NCBI GenBank assembly: GCA_964247055.1
Contig: OZ176053.1
Span: 372,001-436,000, forward strand
DNA length: 64,000 nucleotides
Direction of reading: 5' to 3'
Origin: Paragordius varius
Taxonomy: Eukaryota > Nematomorpha
Shown one piece after another: positions 49,801 through 62,389 of the stretch; within the stretch, counting starts at the first letter, position 1, and every line of letters begins with the position of its first letter. The position numbers and the translations under genes are program-made. The notes under the pieces were generated by a model. It saw only the letters and a list, made by a program, of their open reading frames with translations. It was not told the DNA's origin and did no database searches.

Positions 49801-52800
49801 GTGCCCTTGGTATTGGCCCGTGTATGCGAATCCCAGGAACGGAGATAACGTTGAATGGGGCAACATCTTACCCTTTGTATGTTGGAGGAGGCAATTAGTG
49901 TTGTAGCACAATTTGAACCACATCCTTCATCATACGGATTCTCAACAGACTATAATAAAATATCACCGCGTAATTTTATATTTAAGTCGAAATTTTAATG
50001 ACAGTTGAATTCGTAATATAATGATATTCATATCGTTTATAATTTCTGTTTATAATTATCTTTCTATTAGTTTTTATTTAATTTTCAGTTATCATTATAT
50101 TACGGATTTTACAACTGTTATTACAAAACATGATCAATCCGTCATTTTAAATGTGTTATATTTAAAAACAAAATATTCATTTTAAATGTGTTATATTTAA
50201 AAACAAAATATTCATTTATAAATTCAAAAATTTATTTTTCGAAACGACGTGACAGATTATACATTTTTGTTTAATTAACGTATGTCATTCCGTTTATATA
50301 TGGGAAGAACGGTTTTATACATACACCCAAAAAAAGTTTTAAAAAATAATTATAAAAGAATTTTTATTTCAAAATATATATATATATATATATATATATT
50401 TGAAGATTTTGTATAATTAATAATAATTCTTATGCAAGTATATATGGTGTAAAAGGTATGCTATTTATTTACAAAAACAAAAGTCAATATGTACTGTTTT
50501 TTATATAAATTTATAATGAAATTACATGAATAAGTTCAAACATAGAAAGGGGATATTATTTAAAGCAAGTCAAAAAGTCGCAATATTGATTTTTCTGCAC
50601 AAAATATAAAACTAGGAAGGCTTTTAAATAAAGAGTATAAAGGGCCCGATTCCATATTTACAATTCCGCGTATAGGCTTTATAGAAACAATATAAGGATT
50701 TCAAATTATAAACATTTTAAATATACTCACTCTATCTAAAATAATTTTTGTTTTACAAATTTTAGTGCCATAAAACATGGAAAAACCCCACTGAAAATAA
50801 AATCCCTTAAAAAGAAGCCAATACATATCGACAATTTTCTATAAATTTTATGATTATGATTTGAAAAAAACCGAAAACCTTAAATTTTCCCGTCACGTGT
50901 TCATTAGTGGTTCGCCCACGGGCTATAAGAACGGCATGGAACCCGCATAAACCCGAAATAGGAAGTATAAGGACCAGGGCTAGCGGGCACAGCGTTAGAG
51001 TCGTAATGCCAGGGGGATTGACTAAATGCTTGAAATTTTGAATAACGTACAACAGGCTGAATATAAGCACGGTCAAAGCATGGATCATAAGCAGGACGAG
51101 GAATATGAAAAAGTATCTGTGTGTGCAATATATGCGAAAAAAATGGGAAATTAATGCAAAATATTAGTTAGTTTTTTATATGTTTAGCCACAAAGCCTTC
51201 AATTATACCATTTACAATTCAATTTCACCCTTAAACATTTCAAATTCACGCTTGAGCAATTCAAATTCACCCTTGAACAATTCAAATTCACCCTCGAACA
51301 ATTCAAATTCACCTTCAAATAAAATATATGTTTTTTAAGTTAAAAATTACCTCTATTTTATATATTTTTAAAAAATAAAAATTTTGTTTTAAATTAAAAT
51401 AATACTAAAAAAAATAATAAACTATACCATAAACATATATTTATATTAATAATGAGTTATATAAGTTGGAAACACACAATTTATTTTTAGGGTGAATTTG
51501 AATTGTTCAAGGGTGAATTTGAACTGTAAATGGTACATTAAAAATTCTCTAGAGTGATCGTTATGCTTGTTAACTTTACAAGTGGTTAAATTCGCAAAAT
51601 AAAATTGGGATTAATAAATTTTAATTTTTCAAAAGTAAAAAGAAAACCCATTTGTTGGTACAAGCGCGCAGATAATTTATCAAATAAGGCAAACAATATT
51701 CGGTTATATAATTGAAGCTTGTTCTGAAAAAAAAAACAACAAAATATTCAAAAAATCCCCTTAATACTTGTATGTCATTAATTCTATTCACAAATTTTTT
51801 ATATTGTGTTCTTTCCAAAAACAATTTTAGTATCTATCTAAATTAATATAGTACAATAAAAATTAAAATTATACGGATAATTAAACATATAGAGAAAAAT
51901 AATTTTTTAAAAGACCGCTGTAATTTGTTAAACTTGATTTTTTAATTTAATTATAATTCATTGTTTTCTGCAAAGTATGAAATAAAAAGTAAATTGTTAA
52001 TATATTGAATCACATATTTTTGTAATTAAATAATTATATATAAAACAAATTAAGGTTTAAAAAAGTATGGTTGTTTTTTGGAAAAATAAAATATTTGTCT
52101 TTATCTTATTTGTACAACTTCAATTTTAACTATACATCTCAAGCTTAATCGTTTCAAAAAAACTACCGATAATTCCCTCGCCCAATGCAATTATGCAGCC
52201 ATGGGCAATGATGATCAAACGTTTCAATACATGCATTACAAACGCTGCAATGAGAACACCGAGGTGGCCGATAAAATTTACACGTGTCACACCATTTAAG
52301 TTGAACGGTTAGGCCCTTGATATGAATGGCTTGGTACAAGGGTGCCCGATAATTTGGTTCAGAAGCTGTGCGATACAACTCTTCATCCGTGCCAGCTCGT
52401 GGAAATATGCCAGGATCTAAAACGATGCAGGCCAGGAAATTGACAAGTAGTGCCGTAAACAGAATGGCATGTAGGTATAGTGTGATGCGTTGAGGTGTGA
52501 AATACATTTGACGGACAGCATACCAATAAGGGGCACTTAACCAAGGGATTTGCCAATCTTCATTATTAAAGGATAGTAGTGTCTGAGATGATGACATATG
52601 AAATGATGTAGGGGTGGTGGGCATAGGCCCCTTGATGCCATGTTGCATATCAGCTGATTTTAGATTTTTTGTTAGCGTTGAGGTGTAGGGATTATATTTT
52701 GGGTAATACCATAACCATTGACCTGGCCCGTAAGCATAAGCCAGGGCCGTACCCAACAAAAGAGTCCAAGCCATGTACAAGGGCAAAATATCGCCCATAC

Positions 52801-53345
52801 ATTTATTACATTGTCTTTTGTATGTTTTCCAACTTTTTTTATTATGATCTGTCGTAGTATCTGAAGCAATGATAACATTTACATCATCAACATCGTGTCC
52901 TGTATTTCTCAATTTATTAGAAAGACCATTATTAGCCTTAATTCGTGTGTATTTATGATTTGGTTTAGTGGTAGAAATAAATTTTTTAGTCGCCAAGTTG
53001 GCAGATAATGTTTTTTGTGGGGAGGATCCTGAAGCCATCGAGCGTTGCTTGTTAGCAACGCTGTAAAGGTAAGAGGCATTTGGCCCATACATATTGGTAT
53101 TATTGTCCATTGATTTAAAGTTGGGATTTGTGTTTGCAGCGGTATTTGTTGAATGCTGAGAATAGTAAGGGTAATTATATGAAATCTTCAATAAATTACA
53201 TATTTTATAGATATAGAACATGATTTAACAGTTTTTATAAATGCAAAAAATGTTTCGAAATCACCTGTTTACTCCCCAGCATTTGATTATTGAGTGGCTG
53301 TACAGTGGATTCATCTTGAATGACGTTTTTATCAACGTTATACAT
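46838..53345 (-). CDS. DHHC palmitoyltransferase, ZDHHC5/8-like
   Basis: Nine exons on the minus strand: 53265-53345, 52167-53155, 50879-51116, 49772-49949, 48839-49030, 47947-48142, 47547-47635, 46969-47179 and 46838-46928 (754 aa). Transfers palmitate to protein cysteines at membranes. Seen: long N-tail (~1-145), a first membrane segment ([15 protein letters not shown]), a ~65-residue insert, a second membrane segment, DPGIFPRA, the zinc-binding Cys-rich domain ending [18 protein letters not shown] (DHHC at 341-344), two more membrane segments, [13 protein letters not shown] and the PaCCT-type [11 protein letters not shown]. The N-to-C order, RGRTTNE and [10 protein letters not shown] match ZDHHC5/8. 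The tail is Asn/Gln-rich. The last intron (46929-46968) would be 40 nt; if it is kept, the protein ends at HHQPW. Introns hold MITE-1 (51205-51535), MITE-2 (51853-52133) and the MITE at 49502-49670. Confidence 0.93.
49502..49670. mobile_element. 169-bp MITE with the same ends as the giant palindrome, in a ZDHHC intron
   Basis: CAGTATGCATTTAATAGTTG to CATTAAAATGCTGCATACTG, TA on both sides. Close relative of 44132-44298. Confidence 0.85.
50144..50217. repeat. Two-copy tandem repeat, ~38-bp unit
   Basis: The unit contains 'tcattttaaatgtgttatat' followed by 'ttaaaaacaaaatat', twice in direct succession, inside a ZDHHC intron. Confidence 0.8.
51205..51535. mobile_element. MITE-1 copy in a ZDHHC intron
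   Basis: Best preserved copy: left end 'taccatttacaattcaattt' with four 'caattcaaattcaccct' subunits, right end 'gaatttgaactgtaaatggt'. Confidence 0.85.
51853..52133. mobile_element. MITE-2 copy (degraded) in a ZDHHC intron
   Basis: Left 'caataaaaattaaaattata', right 'tgtacaacttcaattttaac'; the interior 'aagtatggttgttttttgg' matches the family. It lies about 30 bp from the exon-2 donor. Confidence 0.65.
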
Positions 53346-53605
53346 ATTTGTCGGTTACTAAAGTTTCATGGAGTGAACATTGTTGTTTGAATAAAAAAAT
53401 AATCCATCAAATCAAATATACCAGTTTTAATTGTCGTATAATTATCATTAATGGTATCAAGAAATATTGTTAAAAAAAAATACAATCAATCACCAATTTC
53501 CACAAAATATAGAATGTATGAATATGAATAAATGATGATATGTTTTGTTGTATAAAAAATATAAATTAATTGTTTGGTGATAAATAGTTAAAAAAAAATA
53601 GTTAT

Positions 53606-54196
53606 TCAACACAATTCGCCTTCATGTCTAAGGTATTCACCAATATCGGCTTGATGGAAGCAGACAATATCGAGTGGATTGTTTGAAGCACGTGACTCCT
53701 GAGTTGATTTTGCTGCAATACCAAACCCAAGGGGGATTTCAAAGTTAAGGTTTGATGGTTGAGAAAAGATAAAGACACCGCCATATTTGGGAATATTTTC
53801 CGACATTTTAGCAACGGAAGATTTAAGCACATGATTCCCATACAAGAAACCTTGACCAGATTGGTTCTGGTGACTGGAGGAGGGCTTAACCCAAATTTTG
53901 TATTTAGCCAAGGGGGCTAACACCGAGAGTGCAGTTATTGCCAGTTTAAACGTTTTGAAAGATCTATCAAATTTTCCAAGCCGTGTGCCAGCGGAAACAA
54001 TTTTATTACGTGGGAGTCCGGATGCATATTTAAGCACATCTTTACGCACGTAATAAACACGGTTTTCACGGTGCAAACGAAAGAAAAAGTGTTCACCGTC
54101 AGGTCGTTCTATTAAGAGTCTAACATTTTCAGGGGAAACATATTTAGAAAGCTTGGTGAGAAGCAATTTAGTCTCGTATTCGGTAAGTGGTCTCAT
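53606..54196 (-). CDS. NIP7: 60S ribosome biogenesis factor NIP7
   Basis: Intronless, 196 aa (human 180). Start taken at MRPLTEYET, the conserved family start, rather than the ATG six codons upstream. NIP7 is needed for pre-rRNA processing and 60S subunit assembly in the nucleolus. Seen: N-terminal domain with LLIERPDGEHFFFRLH, YYVRKDVLKYA and LGKFDRSFKTFKL; then the RNA-binding PUA-type domain with YKIWVKP, FLYGNHVLKSSVAKM, IPLGFGIAAKSTQ and VCFHQADIGEYLRHE. It is longer than the human protein because of small inserts (SSSHQNQSGQ, NLNFE). It lies 260 bp upstream of the ZDHHC start on the same strand, so both are transcribed leftwards. Confidence 0.97.
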   Translation of the reverse strand: MRPLTEYETKLLLTKLSKYVSPENVRLLIERPDGEHFFFRLHRENRVYYVRKDVLKYASGLPRNKIVSAGTRLGKFDRSFKTFKLAITALSVLAPLAKYKIWVKPSSSHQNQSGQGFLYGNHVLKSSVAKMSENIPKYGGVFIFSQPSNLNFEIPLGFGIAAKSTQESRASNNPLDIVCFHQADIGEYLRHEGELC

Positions 54197-54579
54197 GATG
54201 GTTTTAAAAATCAAAATGTCGACTGGTTAAATATTGTTTAGCTTCAATTATTTCCTAAAATTTAACATATATGCAAAACTTCTTTAAGTTCTTTTTGCGC
54301 TTCTAGGCAATTGATAAATGTAAAAACTTGATAGAGTAGTATGGTTAATATAAATAGTGCAATACCCAAAATAACAAGGGTTGGAATCAACTAAAATATA
54401 ATGCTAGAATACTTGTAAATAAAATCTGGTAGATTTGCTCGAAACAAATAGTGATATGGTATATGATGTAAGTATTAATGAGGCTACCGTCAAAATATTA
54501 TAAAATCTCTTCATTTAATGCGGAACAGAGTCATATTACGGTGGTCTAAAAAGAAGAAATCATATGAGTCAAAAAATTA

Positions 54580-55135
54580 TTTTAACACTTGGATACAAAA
54601 CATTCCTGTTAGTCTTCGATTAGACTGGGGTAGTTAGATACAGGCTTGTTTAAAATTGAATATTTTAAAAAATATGAAATAATTAAAATCATGGTAAAAG
54701 TTTGCACTTATATAACATTAAGAAACCGAAATATAATAAAAAATTCAATTTAAAATACTTCATAATACTTATTTAAAGGTTAAACCCAATGGTAAGCCAA
54801 AATGACATGTGTGCACATACTAAAGGAAAATAATTTAAAATGTACCACTTTTGTGTTTATATTAATGTTATATGTGTTTTTTATAAAAATGCAACTTAAT
54901 TTTCGGCTTAAAATTAAATAATCTTGATTTTTTGCAAAAATGTTGTAAAATAAAATGCCGTCCAATTAGTTTGATTGAAACTTTTTTTAACTATTTTTTT
55001 TAGATATTTTGGCTTATTTATATAATAAACTAGGATGGAAGCATAATTAGAACCGTTTCTTTCAGTAGGTTAAAATTTCAACTTTATTGTATGGGGTATT
55101 TAGATACCTCAATTTAAATCGAAGAGTTAAATCTT
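54580..55135. mobile_element. MITE-3 copy
   Basis: About 555 bp. The right end 'tttagatacctcaatttaaa' complements the left 'cttcgattagactggggtag'. Shares 'aaaagtttgcacttatataa' and 'gcaaaaatgttgtaaaataa' landmarks with the copies at 10955 and 57210. Confidence 0.65.
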
Positions 55136-56966
55136 GGATACACATTCATTTCAGTCCTTTGATTAGAATTGGGGTTACTAGCGACCAAATGCATGATAGA
55201 TTTGCTTTAAAAAAAATTTACACTTATGTGGCATTGATGAACAAAATATAAATTAAAGTTTATTCGAAAAAAATTATTGATTCCAATAATTTTATGGATA
55301 AACCCAAAAGTAAAAATTAGCCAACAGAATGTGTGTGCATCAGCTAATTATAAGAATAATGCAAAATAATTCATATTTTTACTGTTGTTGTCAATGATGT
55401 GATTAATCCTCATTACCTTTTTAATTTTTTTCTAGTGTATCTTTTGGTAGTTTTATATTTCAGGGTCCATTTTGCAAATAAACTACTTTTTTTAAAGTTA
55501 TTTTAGTTAAATATAATTATCAAGCATTCTTCTCATGTATTAAAAAGCTTATGTTTTTAAAGTTTTACTTCAAGACACTAGATTGGACATCTTCAAAACA
55601 CGATTAAATCTAACAGCTGATATTTTAACAATTAAAATATATCATGTTTTTGCTGATGTGGCCAAAAAACTTCTTAAAGTTAATCAGTTACATTTTCTAA
55701 CCATAATATACATTTATTTGACTGCATAAGCGATTTAAATTATAGAAAAAAATGCGGCTGAAAATTTTTTGATAAGAAACATATTTTAGAAAAAAATCTG
55801 CATAATGTGCCTAGAATAGAAATTTCCATTATTATATTTGAATGCGCTTGTTTAAAACTCTCATTAAATTATTATCACCTTTTAATACTGTAAAAATTAA
55901 AATTATACGGACAAAAGGTAAATATATAAAGACAAATATCTTTTTCTAAAAGACTGATAAAACCTTAATGTTTCTCATACAAGCTACTTTATTTACAATT
56001 GTAAATTAAACTGACTGTGTTAGTATTATATAACTCTATTTCACACTTTACCATTTAAAACAATGAGTTATAATGATACAAATCTAGATTTAAAAAGTAT
56101 GGTTGTCTTTTAGAAAAAAGTATTCTTTATATTTTACATTTTGTCCGTATTATTTCAGTTTTTACTGTAACATATATTGAAGAAGATACAGTGGAAAATT
56201 TTCAATACGCTTTTCGAAAACAGAAATGAAAAAGGGGATTAAATTCTCATAGCCTTATTGATGCTTTTTCCGAAAAAAAGTGGTTAAAACAATTATATAT
56301 TTCTTAACATATAATTAGATATTTTAAAAAAATACATCTACGGACATAATGTATAAATATAAAAATAAAAAATTTAATCAACAACCCCGTACTTTTATAT
56401 TCCTTATTTTTTCCGATTTAATCAATACAATCATGGAATACATAATTCATTGTGTTAACAATGTAGATCTTTATTTCATTCTTTGCAACCGAAAACAATA
56501 AGTTATGTTAAAAAATCAAGACTTAGAAGTATAAAAAAAACTTTATATTTTTACGTTTTGTCGGTATATGAACAAATTACATACAATTTTTTCATGCCTG
56601 ACGATATTTTCAGGAACTTCCACCCATTATTTTTATACAGGAATAGTGTCATCTAAGATGTTAAACTAGTACACAACTCCATTAAATTAATGGCAAACGT
56701 TAGTTAAATACGTGAAACCTAATAAAAACCTATACGACGTCTCTCCTATTCGTCACAGCTGTTATCACTCAATACAACAGGAATAATATGAAAATGCAAT
56801 CCGTCTCACTGTCCGCACTTTTAAATTGAAATGTAAATGGCCACAACTCTATTTAATAAGATCATATCTCGTTTTCGGAAAAATATATCGTTTCCTGTTC
56901 CTATTTGTAGTAAGGGCATAATATATACCCAGAGGCAGCTATTTAAAATATGGAATTTTCTTAATA

Positions 56967-57155
56967 CGGTGGTTCCCAAAAGGGGAGCGTAGAAAAATAT
57001 AGAGGAGGGGGGGGGAGAGCGCGAAAAATTTGGAGAATTCAATTATAAGATATAACTAAAAAGATTATATCATACTAAGTTTTGCATTCTTAATTTTTTG
57101 ATGGGGGGCGGGGTGGGGTGTGAAGGCGTGAACAAAAAAAGGTTGTAAACCACTG
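56967..57155. mobile_element. hAT-like non-autonomous element
   Basis: Ends CGGTGGTTcccaaa and the complement-like ttgtAAACCACTG. Internal G-rich tracts around 57003-57016 and 57102-57120 are unusual here. Only a partial flank match (TTAATAC / ATAATAC) was seen. Confidence 0.55.
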
Positions 57156-57209
57156 CCCTATAATACATTCTTAGAATTTGGAAAATGATTGGCCATTATT
57201 AATACTTGG

Positions 57210-57788
57210 ATACAACACATCCATTTCAGTCCTTCGATTCAAATTGGGGTAGTATACCCCAGGCCTGTTTAAAATTAAATAATTCAAAAAATATGGAACG
57301 GATTGAACCATGGGAAAAATTTGCACTTTTATAACATTGAAGAACTAAAATATATAAAAAATTTCATTCAAAACTACTTGATATTAGCTATTTTTAGGTA
57401 AAACCTCAAGGTAGAAATTTAGTCCACATGACATGTGTGCACAAGCTAAATTTAAAAATAAAACAAAATAAACCACTTTATCTGTTTCTATCAATGTTCG
57501 ATGTAATATAAATAGAAAATTAGCTTTCATTTTAGCTTTTAAATCATTTAAACACGATGTTTTGCAAAAATTAGGTAAAATAAAAATGGCGCCGAAGTAG
57601 TTTGATGTGGAACTTTTTTTTCAAAACCAATTTTATTTAGATATTTTTGGCTATTTATATAATTTTTATTAGGATAGAAGCATAAATTTAAATTGGGACC
57701 GTTTCTTTCAGTAGTTTTTTAAAAATTTTAATTTAAATATAGTCTGGGGTATTTAGATACCCCAATTTGAATCGAAGTGTTAAATACA
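57210..57788. mobile_element. MITE-3 copy
   Basis: Ends 'tccttcgattcaaattgggg' and 'ccccaatttgaatcgaagtg' form the inverted repeat, and 'ggggtatttagatacccc' is palindromic. About 580 bp, non-coding. Confidence 0.7.
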
Positions 57789-58090
57789 AATGGGGGCTTT
57801 ACACTTTTTTTTGGAAAAATCTTTAATAAAAACACTAATTTATGGATTTGTAAATTTAATATTGTTTGATTTATACATAAGGTAATGTTATGCTCTATGC
57901 CAAATCTAAAAATTCTGTTATGATCGGTCCATCATTAAATACCATAGGATAATTATTAAGCTAAAATAAGTTATCTCCTACCTCAGAGACAATTGACATT
58001 CTTCAATAGATTTAAATTAGAAAAAGTAACTTGGCAACTTAATGAATATACAAGAGAAATTAATTATTTCAAAGAATTTACATAAATATA

Positions 58091-58362
58091 CAGTAAAAAT
58101 TGAAATTATATACGTACAAAACGTTAAAATATAAAGGCAATGATTTTTTTTAAATTAAAACTATAAAATGTTGATTTTTATAAATATAACTCATTGTTTT
58201 AAACTTCAACGTATAAAATAGATATAAAACAATAAGTTTCATATTTTACTATTGTTATTAAATAAAGTTAATTGGATAAAATAAGGGTTGAAAAGTATGG
58301 GGTGTATTTTGCAAAAAGATCTGTCTTTATATTTTTACGTTTTGTCCGTATATTATTTACTG
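58091..58362. mobile_element. MITE-2 copy
   Basis: CAGTAAAAATTGAAATTATA to TATTATTTACTG, TA on both sides, 272 bp. Confidence 0.8.
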
Positions 58363-58784
58363 TAATACGCCTTTTCTGGTGGTTTTAGGCTAATAACTAG
58401 TTAGTTTATATTTTTAAAATAATGATAGCCTTATCCCAATTAAATTACGTATAAATAATTCAATTTATTATAACATGTATTAGAATTCATATATACTATT
58501 TACAGTCCAAATTCACCCTCGAACAATTGAAATTTACCCTAAAATAAATTATGTATTATTTAAGATTCCTATATTTTATAATATGTTTAAAATATGATCT
58601 AAGTCGTAACATATTTCATATCAATGATGAATTATATTATCCCGAAAACACATAATATATTTTTAGGGTGAATATGAATTGTAAATGGTGAATATGAATT
58701 GTAAATGGTATATATAGAAATGTGCGCATTTATAACGGTATAATTTTTGCACGATTAGTTAATTATAATTACATTCATATATAA

Positions 58785-59024
58785 TTAAGATTCTCCTTCG
58801 GGATCCAATATAAATTGTTCATAGTTTATGGTTTGACGCATAAGGCTTGTCAATATTAATTCCACGTGATATAAATCTATCAAATAATAAAATAAAAAAT
58901 TTTACCACAAAAAAGAGATGATAAATACAAAATAATTAATTATTAAGTCAAAAAATTATTAAAAATAAGGAAAAGACACAAATGTTTTTCATAAAGAGAT
59001 AACCGTTATTTTAAATTTTAATTC

Positions 59025-59071
<47 letters not shown>

Positions 59072-62000
59072 CGTTTTAGAGATGGAAAATACAGTAAAAA
59101 TTGAAATTATACGGACAAAACATCTTGCTTTAATTAAATAAAATGCTTTTTTTTGAAATTGCTAAGTATTGAATAGACTTGTATATTGGTAACAAATATA
59201 TATTTTACAATTTTTATTTATTTATATGGAAAAAAATAAGGTTTTTAAAAAGTATGGTTTAGAAAAAATATATGTCTTTATATTTTGAGACATTTTGCCT
59301 GTAAAATATCAATTTTTACTGTAAAGGAAGAGAGGTCTAAATTGGTGTCACCAGTTTATTAACATTGTAATTAATTAATATAAAATAAAACTAATTTTAG
59401 AGTTTTAATTCTTTTTTTGACAATTGGCAACACAGTAACGTATTATGGGTAAAAAACAACAAACGGGTCAGAATTAAACAATTTTTTCCAATCTTACAAC
59501 ATCAAATTTGTTGTTTTAGCTATGAACATAGTTTGTTTTATACCATACACTACTGTATTAACGATTGGCATGTAAAATTTAATTTTTTTCATAAAACAAA
59601 AATATTTTTTTTGATAAAATATATATTTTCTTAAAAAAAGATACTTATATCTTGTGAAGTGTAATCTTTACAGGATGGTACATCCTTAGGGCATGAGATT
59701 ATAAGGAATTTGCTTTTATCCTATATATGAACATCATCGTAAAAATAAAAATGTTAAGCAAAATTCAATTTATACACAGACAAAAAGTACTAAAAGACAA
59801 ATATTATTTTACAGAAAGATAATCATATATTTTCCACCTTAATATATTCTTCACAACCTTTTACGATTAAGATTGTAGATATTCATAGGGTGATATACGT
59901 ATGCACATCTTTTTTTGCTTTTTTGTCGCCCAAAACAATAAATTATATTTTTTAAAAAACCAAGGTTAAAAATAAATAATATTGTTGCCTATAAAAAAAA
60001 CTTTGTTTTATAATTTTTAGTTTCTCCTTCATAATTTGATTGCAATTTCAATTTTACTGTAAATATCACAATATAAAAAAAAAGTATAAGTTACCTTATT
60101 TTGCATGTTAATTTGACGGATGGATGGTCTTTGTTTAACGAAAACACCACCAGATACCTCAATAATATGTTTGAGTAATTTAACGTTTGGGTCGACATTT
60201 GGCGTAATGTAAAAACTGATATTCTATCAATTTTACAATTAAAAATACTAATAAATTTTATAAAATAAAAACATCTATATTAATTTTTATTTTATTTTTT
60301 GGCTAATTTTAAAAAGTTAGTGTTTATATTTAACAATAAATTATCAATAAATATTATAATGTAAAAACTGATATTCTATCAATTTTGCATATAAAAATAC
60401 CAAATAAATTTTATAAAAAAAACATTTATATTAATTTTTATTTTATTTTTTGGTTAATTTCGAAAAGATAGTGTTTATATTTAACAATAAAAATTATCAA
60501 TAAATATTATTATTAATTAGCTGATATTGGCATCGATTGAATTATTTCGAAAAAAAAATTTCATTACCTTAAAAAGGGGCCCACGGTGTTGAGATCTGTA
60601 CAAAGCAGTTTTAAGACAAAAATCAAATTCTTGTTCGGCGCATTCATCGTGAAAGAGATAATCACTCTCATCTGAATATAATAAAGTTTAAAAAATAAGG
60701 CTTATTACTAAATTTAACACTGTAAAATTACATCCAAAATCATATGTAAAACAAGATAAAAAAACTTTTTATATTAATATCTAAAACTTTACAACTTCTT
60801 AAGTAAAAAAAACAAGTTTCAGACAAAATAAAATCCAAAATATAAACTATATTTCTTTTTTTAAATGATCCATTTCAGTTGTGAAATAAGGTTCAGATAT
60901 GGAAATTGGTAGCAAACTCAATACCATATTTTAAAATATTATTATGTAAAGAATTTTATCTTAAAAAGTATTAGCCTTTACTCTTTTTACTGTATTTTAT
61001 CGCTCGCTAAGATTAAATTAAAACAATTTTATATCAAAAATATAGTTTTTTTACCGTAACAAAAAAATATTAAGTTTTTTATTTTTATCATGTTTTATCT
61101 TTTTAGTATAATATCAATTTTTAACCGTATTTATGTCTTGTTTGTTTAAAACCAAAAAAAAAGTAAAATAAAACCTAAAATTTTTGCCATCCGCGCACTT
61201 TCAACAATCCAATCAGGTGTTAAGGGGTATTTTGAATGACTAGTTCCGGCCCCCAGGACAAATAAGAGTTTTAGCGTTCGACGCAATGGTCGCTCCAATA
61301 TCAAATGCGTAGCTAACATGGGATTTTCCGTAATTTCAATATTGTGAGAACTAATGTTGCTTTCATACGATGATAATTCAATCGGGCTTTTTAGAGGTGA
61401 AGCGTGGTGATGGTGTGGAGATTGACCAGTATTTATTAGTTGATTATTAAGCCGGGTAATAAGTTCTTGTGTTTTCTATACATTTTTTTAAGTTTAGAGT
61501 GAGTTTTTGATATTATGTGGTAAAAACGATATAGGCGAAATTACAACTTGCCATGACTTAAATAATATTAACCATATACCATAAGTTGCGTGCAAAACTC
61601 AATATACTATAAATATCCTTTTAAACAAACAAAATATTACGAAATAACTTCAATAATAAGCTTAGATGTATGATACCTCGAGTAATGTCAATTTTTTATG
61701 AAAAATTTGGGCTAGGCTAGGGATTTTACACTAAATTTGATAGAAAAATTCTTTTTATCAATTTTACATTTTATAAAAACGGAAAAACATAACCAAGAGG
61801 ATCACATATTTTGCATTGTGCATATAGAATTAAAATTTGAAAAAAAAAACAAAGTTAATCTACTAAAGCTATATCATATATAGCAATCATTTTACCGAAA
61901 AACTTCCGATAAAAAGAACACCCATAAAATTTTAATATAGATGTCATACACAAAACACTAAAGATCAAAAAATGAATTAAACAAATCAAATTAAAGAAAA

Positions 62001-62358
62001 ACTCCCTCACTTACTTTTTGCAAGTCCATAAGTTTTGATTTCGTTTGACCCGTAAACATTATTCGAATGTACTTATTGGATGATATCTTACAGCAACCAT
62101 TCAATTTTCCACCAATGTTAGCCGACAATGTATTTTTAGGGGAGGAATGATCAAATATTTCAACATTGTTTGCGCTGTTTGAATTGTTTAAGGGTATTAT
62201 TGTGTTTGATGATAGGGATATCCGTTTACTTAACATTGCGGCAACTTGAATTAATCGTTTTTTATTCGCCATCTCCCATGTTGCCTGTGAACTGACACGG
62301 TTTTATAATAATAATAAAATTGAAATTACAATTAAAAAGTTTGAGAACGAGATCAGCA

Positions 62359-62389
<31 letters not shown>

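Larger units (their letters stand above)
54197..58784. other. Intergenic between NIP7 and the PTIP-like gene
   Basis: 4.6 kb with no gene seen. Filled by MITE-3 copies (about 54580-55135, a partial at 55135-55440, and 57210-57788), MITE-2 (about 55888-56167, a degraded one at 56325-56575, and 58091-58362), an hAT-like element (56967-57155) and a short MITE-1 derivative (58495-58712). Confidence 0.65.

Noticed and set aside
49761-49960. Cys-rich exon read at first as a novel zinc finger
   Set aside because: [11 protein letters not shown] and its position after [10 protein letters not shown] identify it as the C-terminal part of the DHHC protein.
53194-53221. ATG at 53221 as the start of the ZDHHC protein
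   Set aside because: The residues before HSTNTA follow a good acceptor (ctcag at 53156), and an upstream exon 53265-53345 with ATG and a phase-0 donor fits better.
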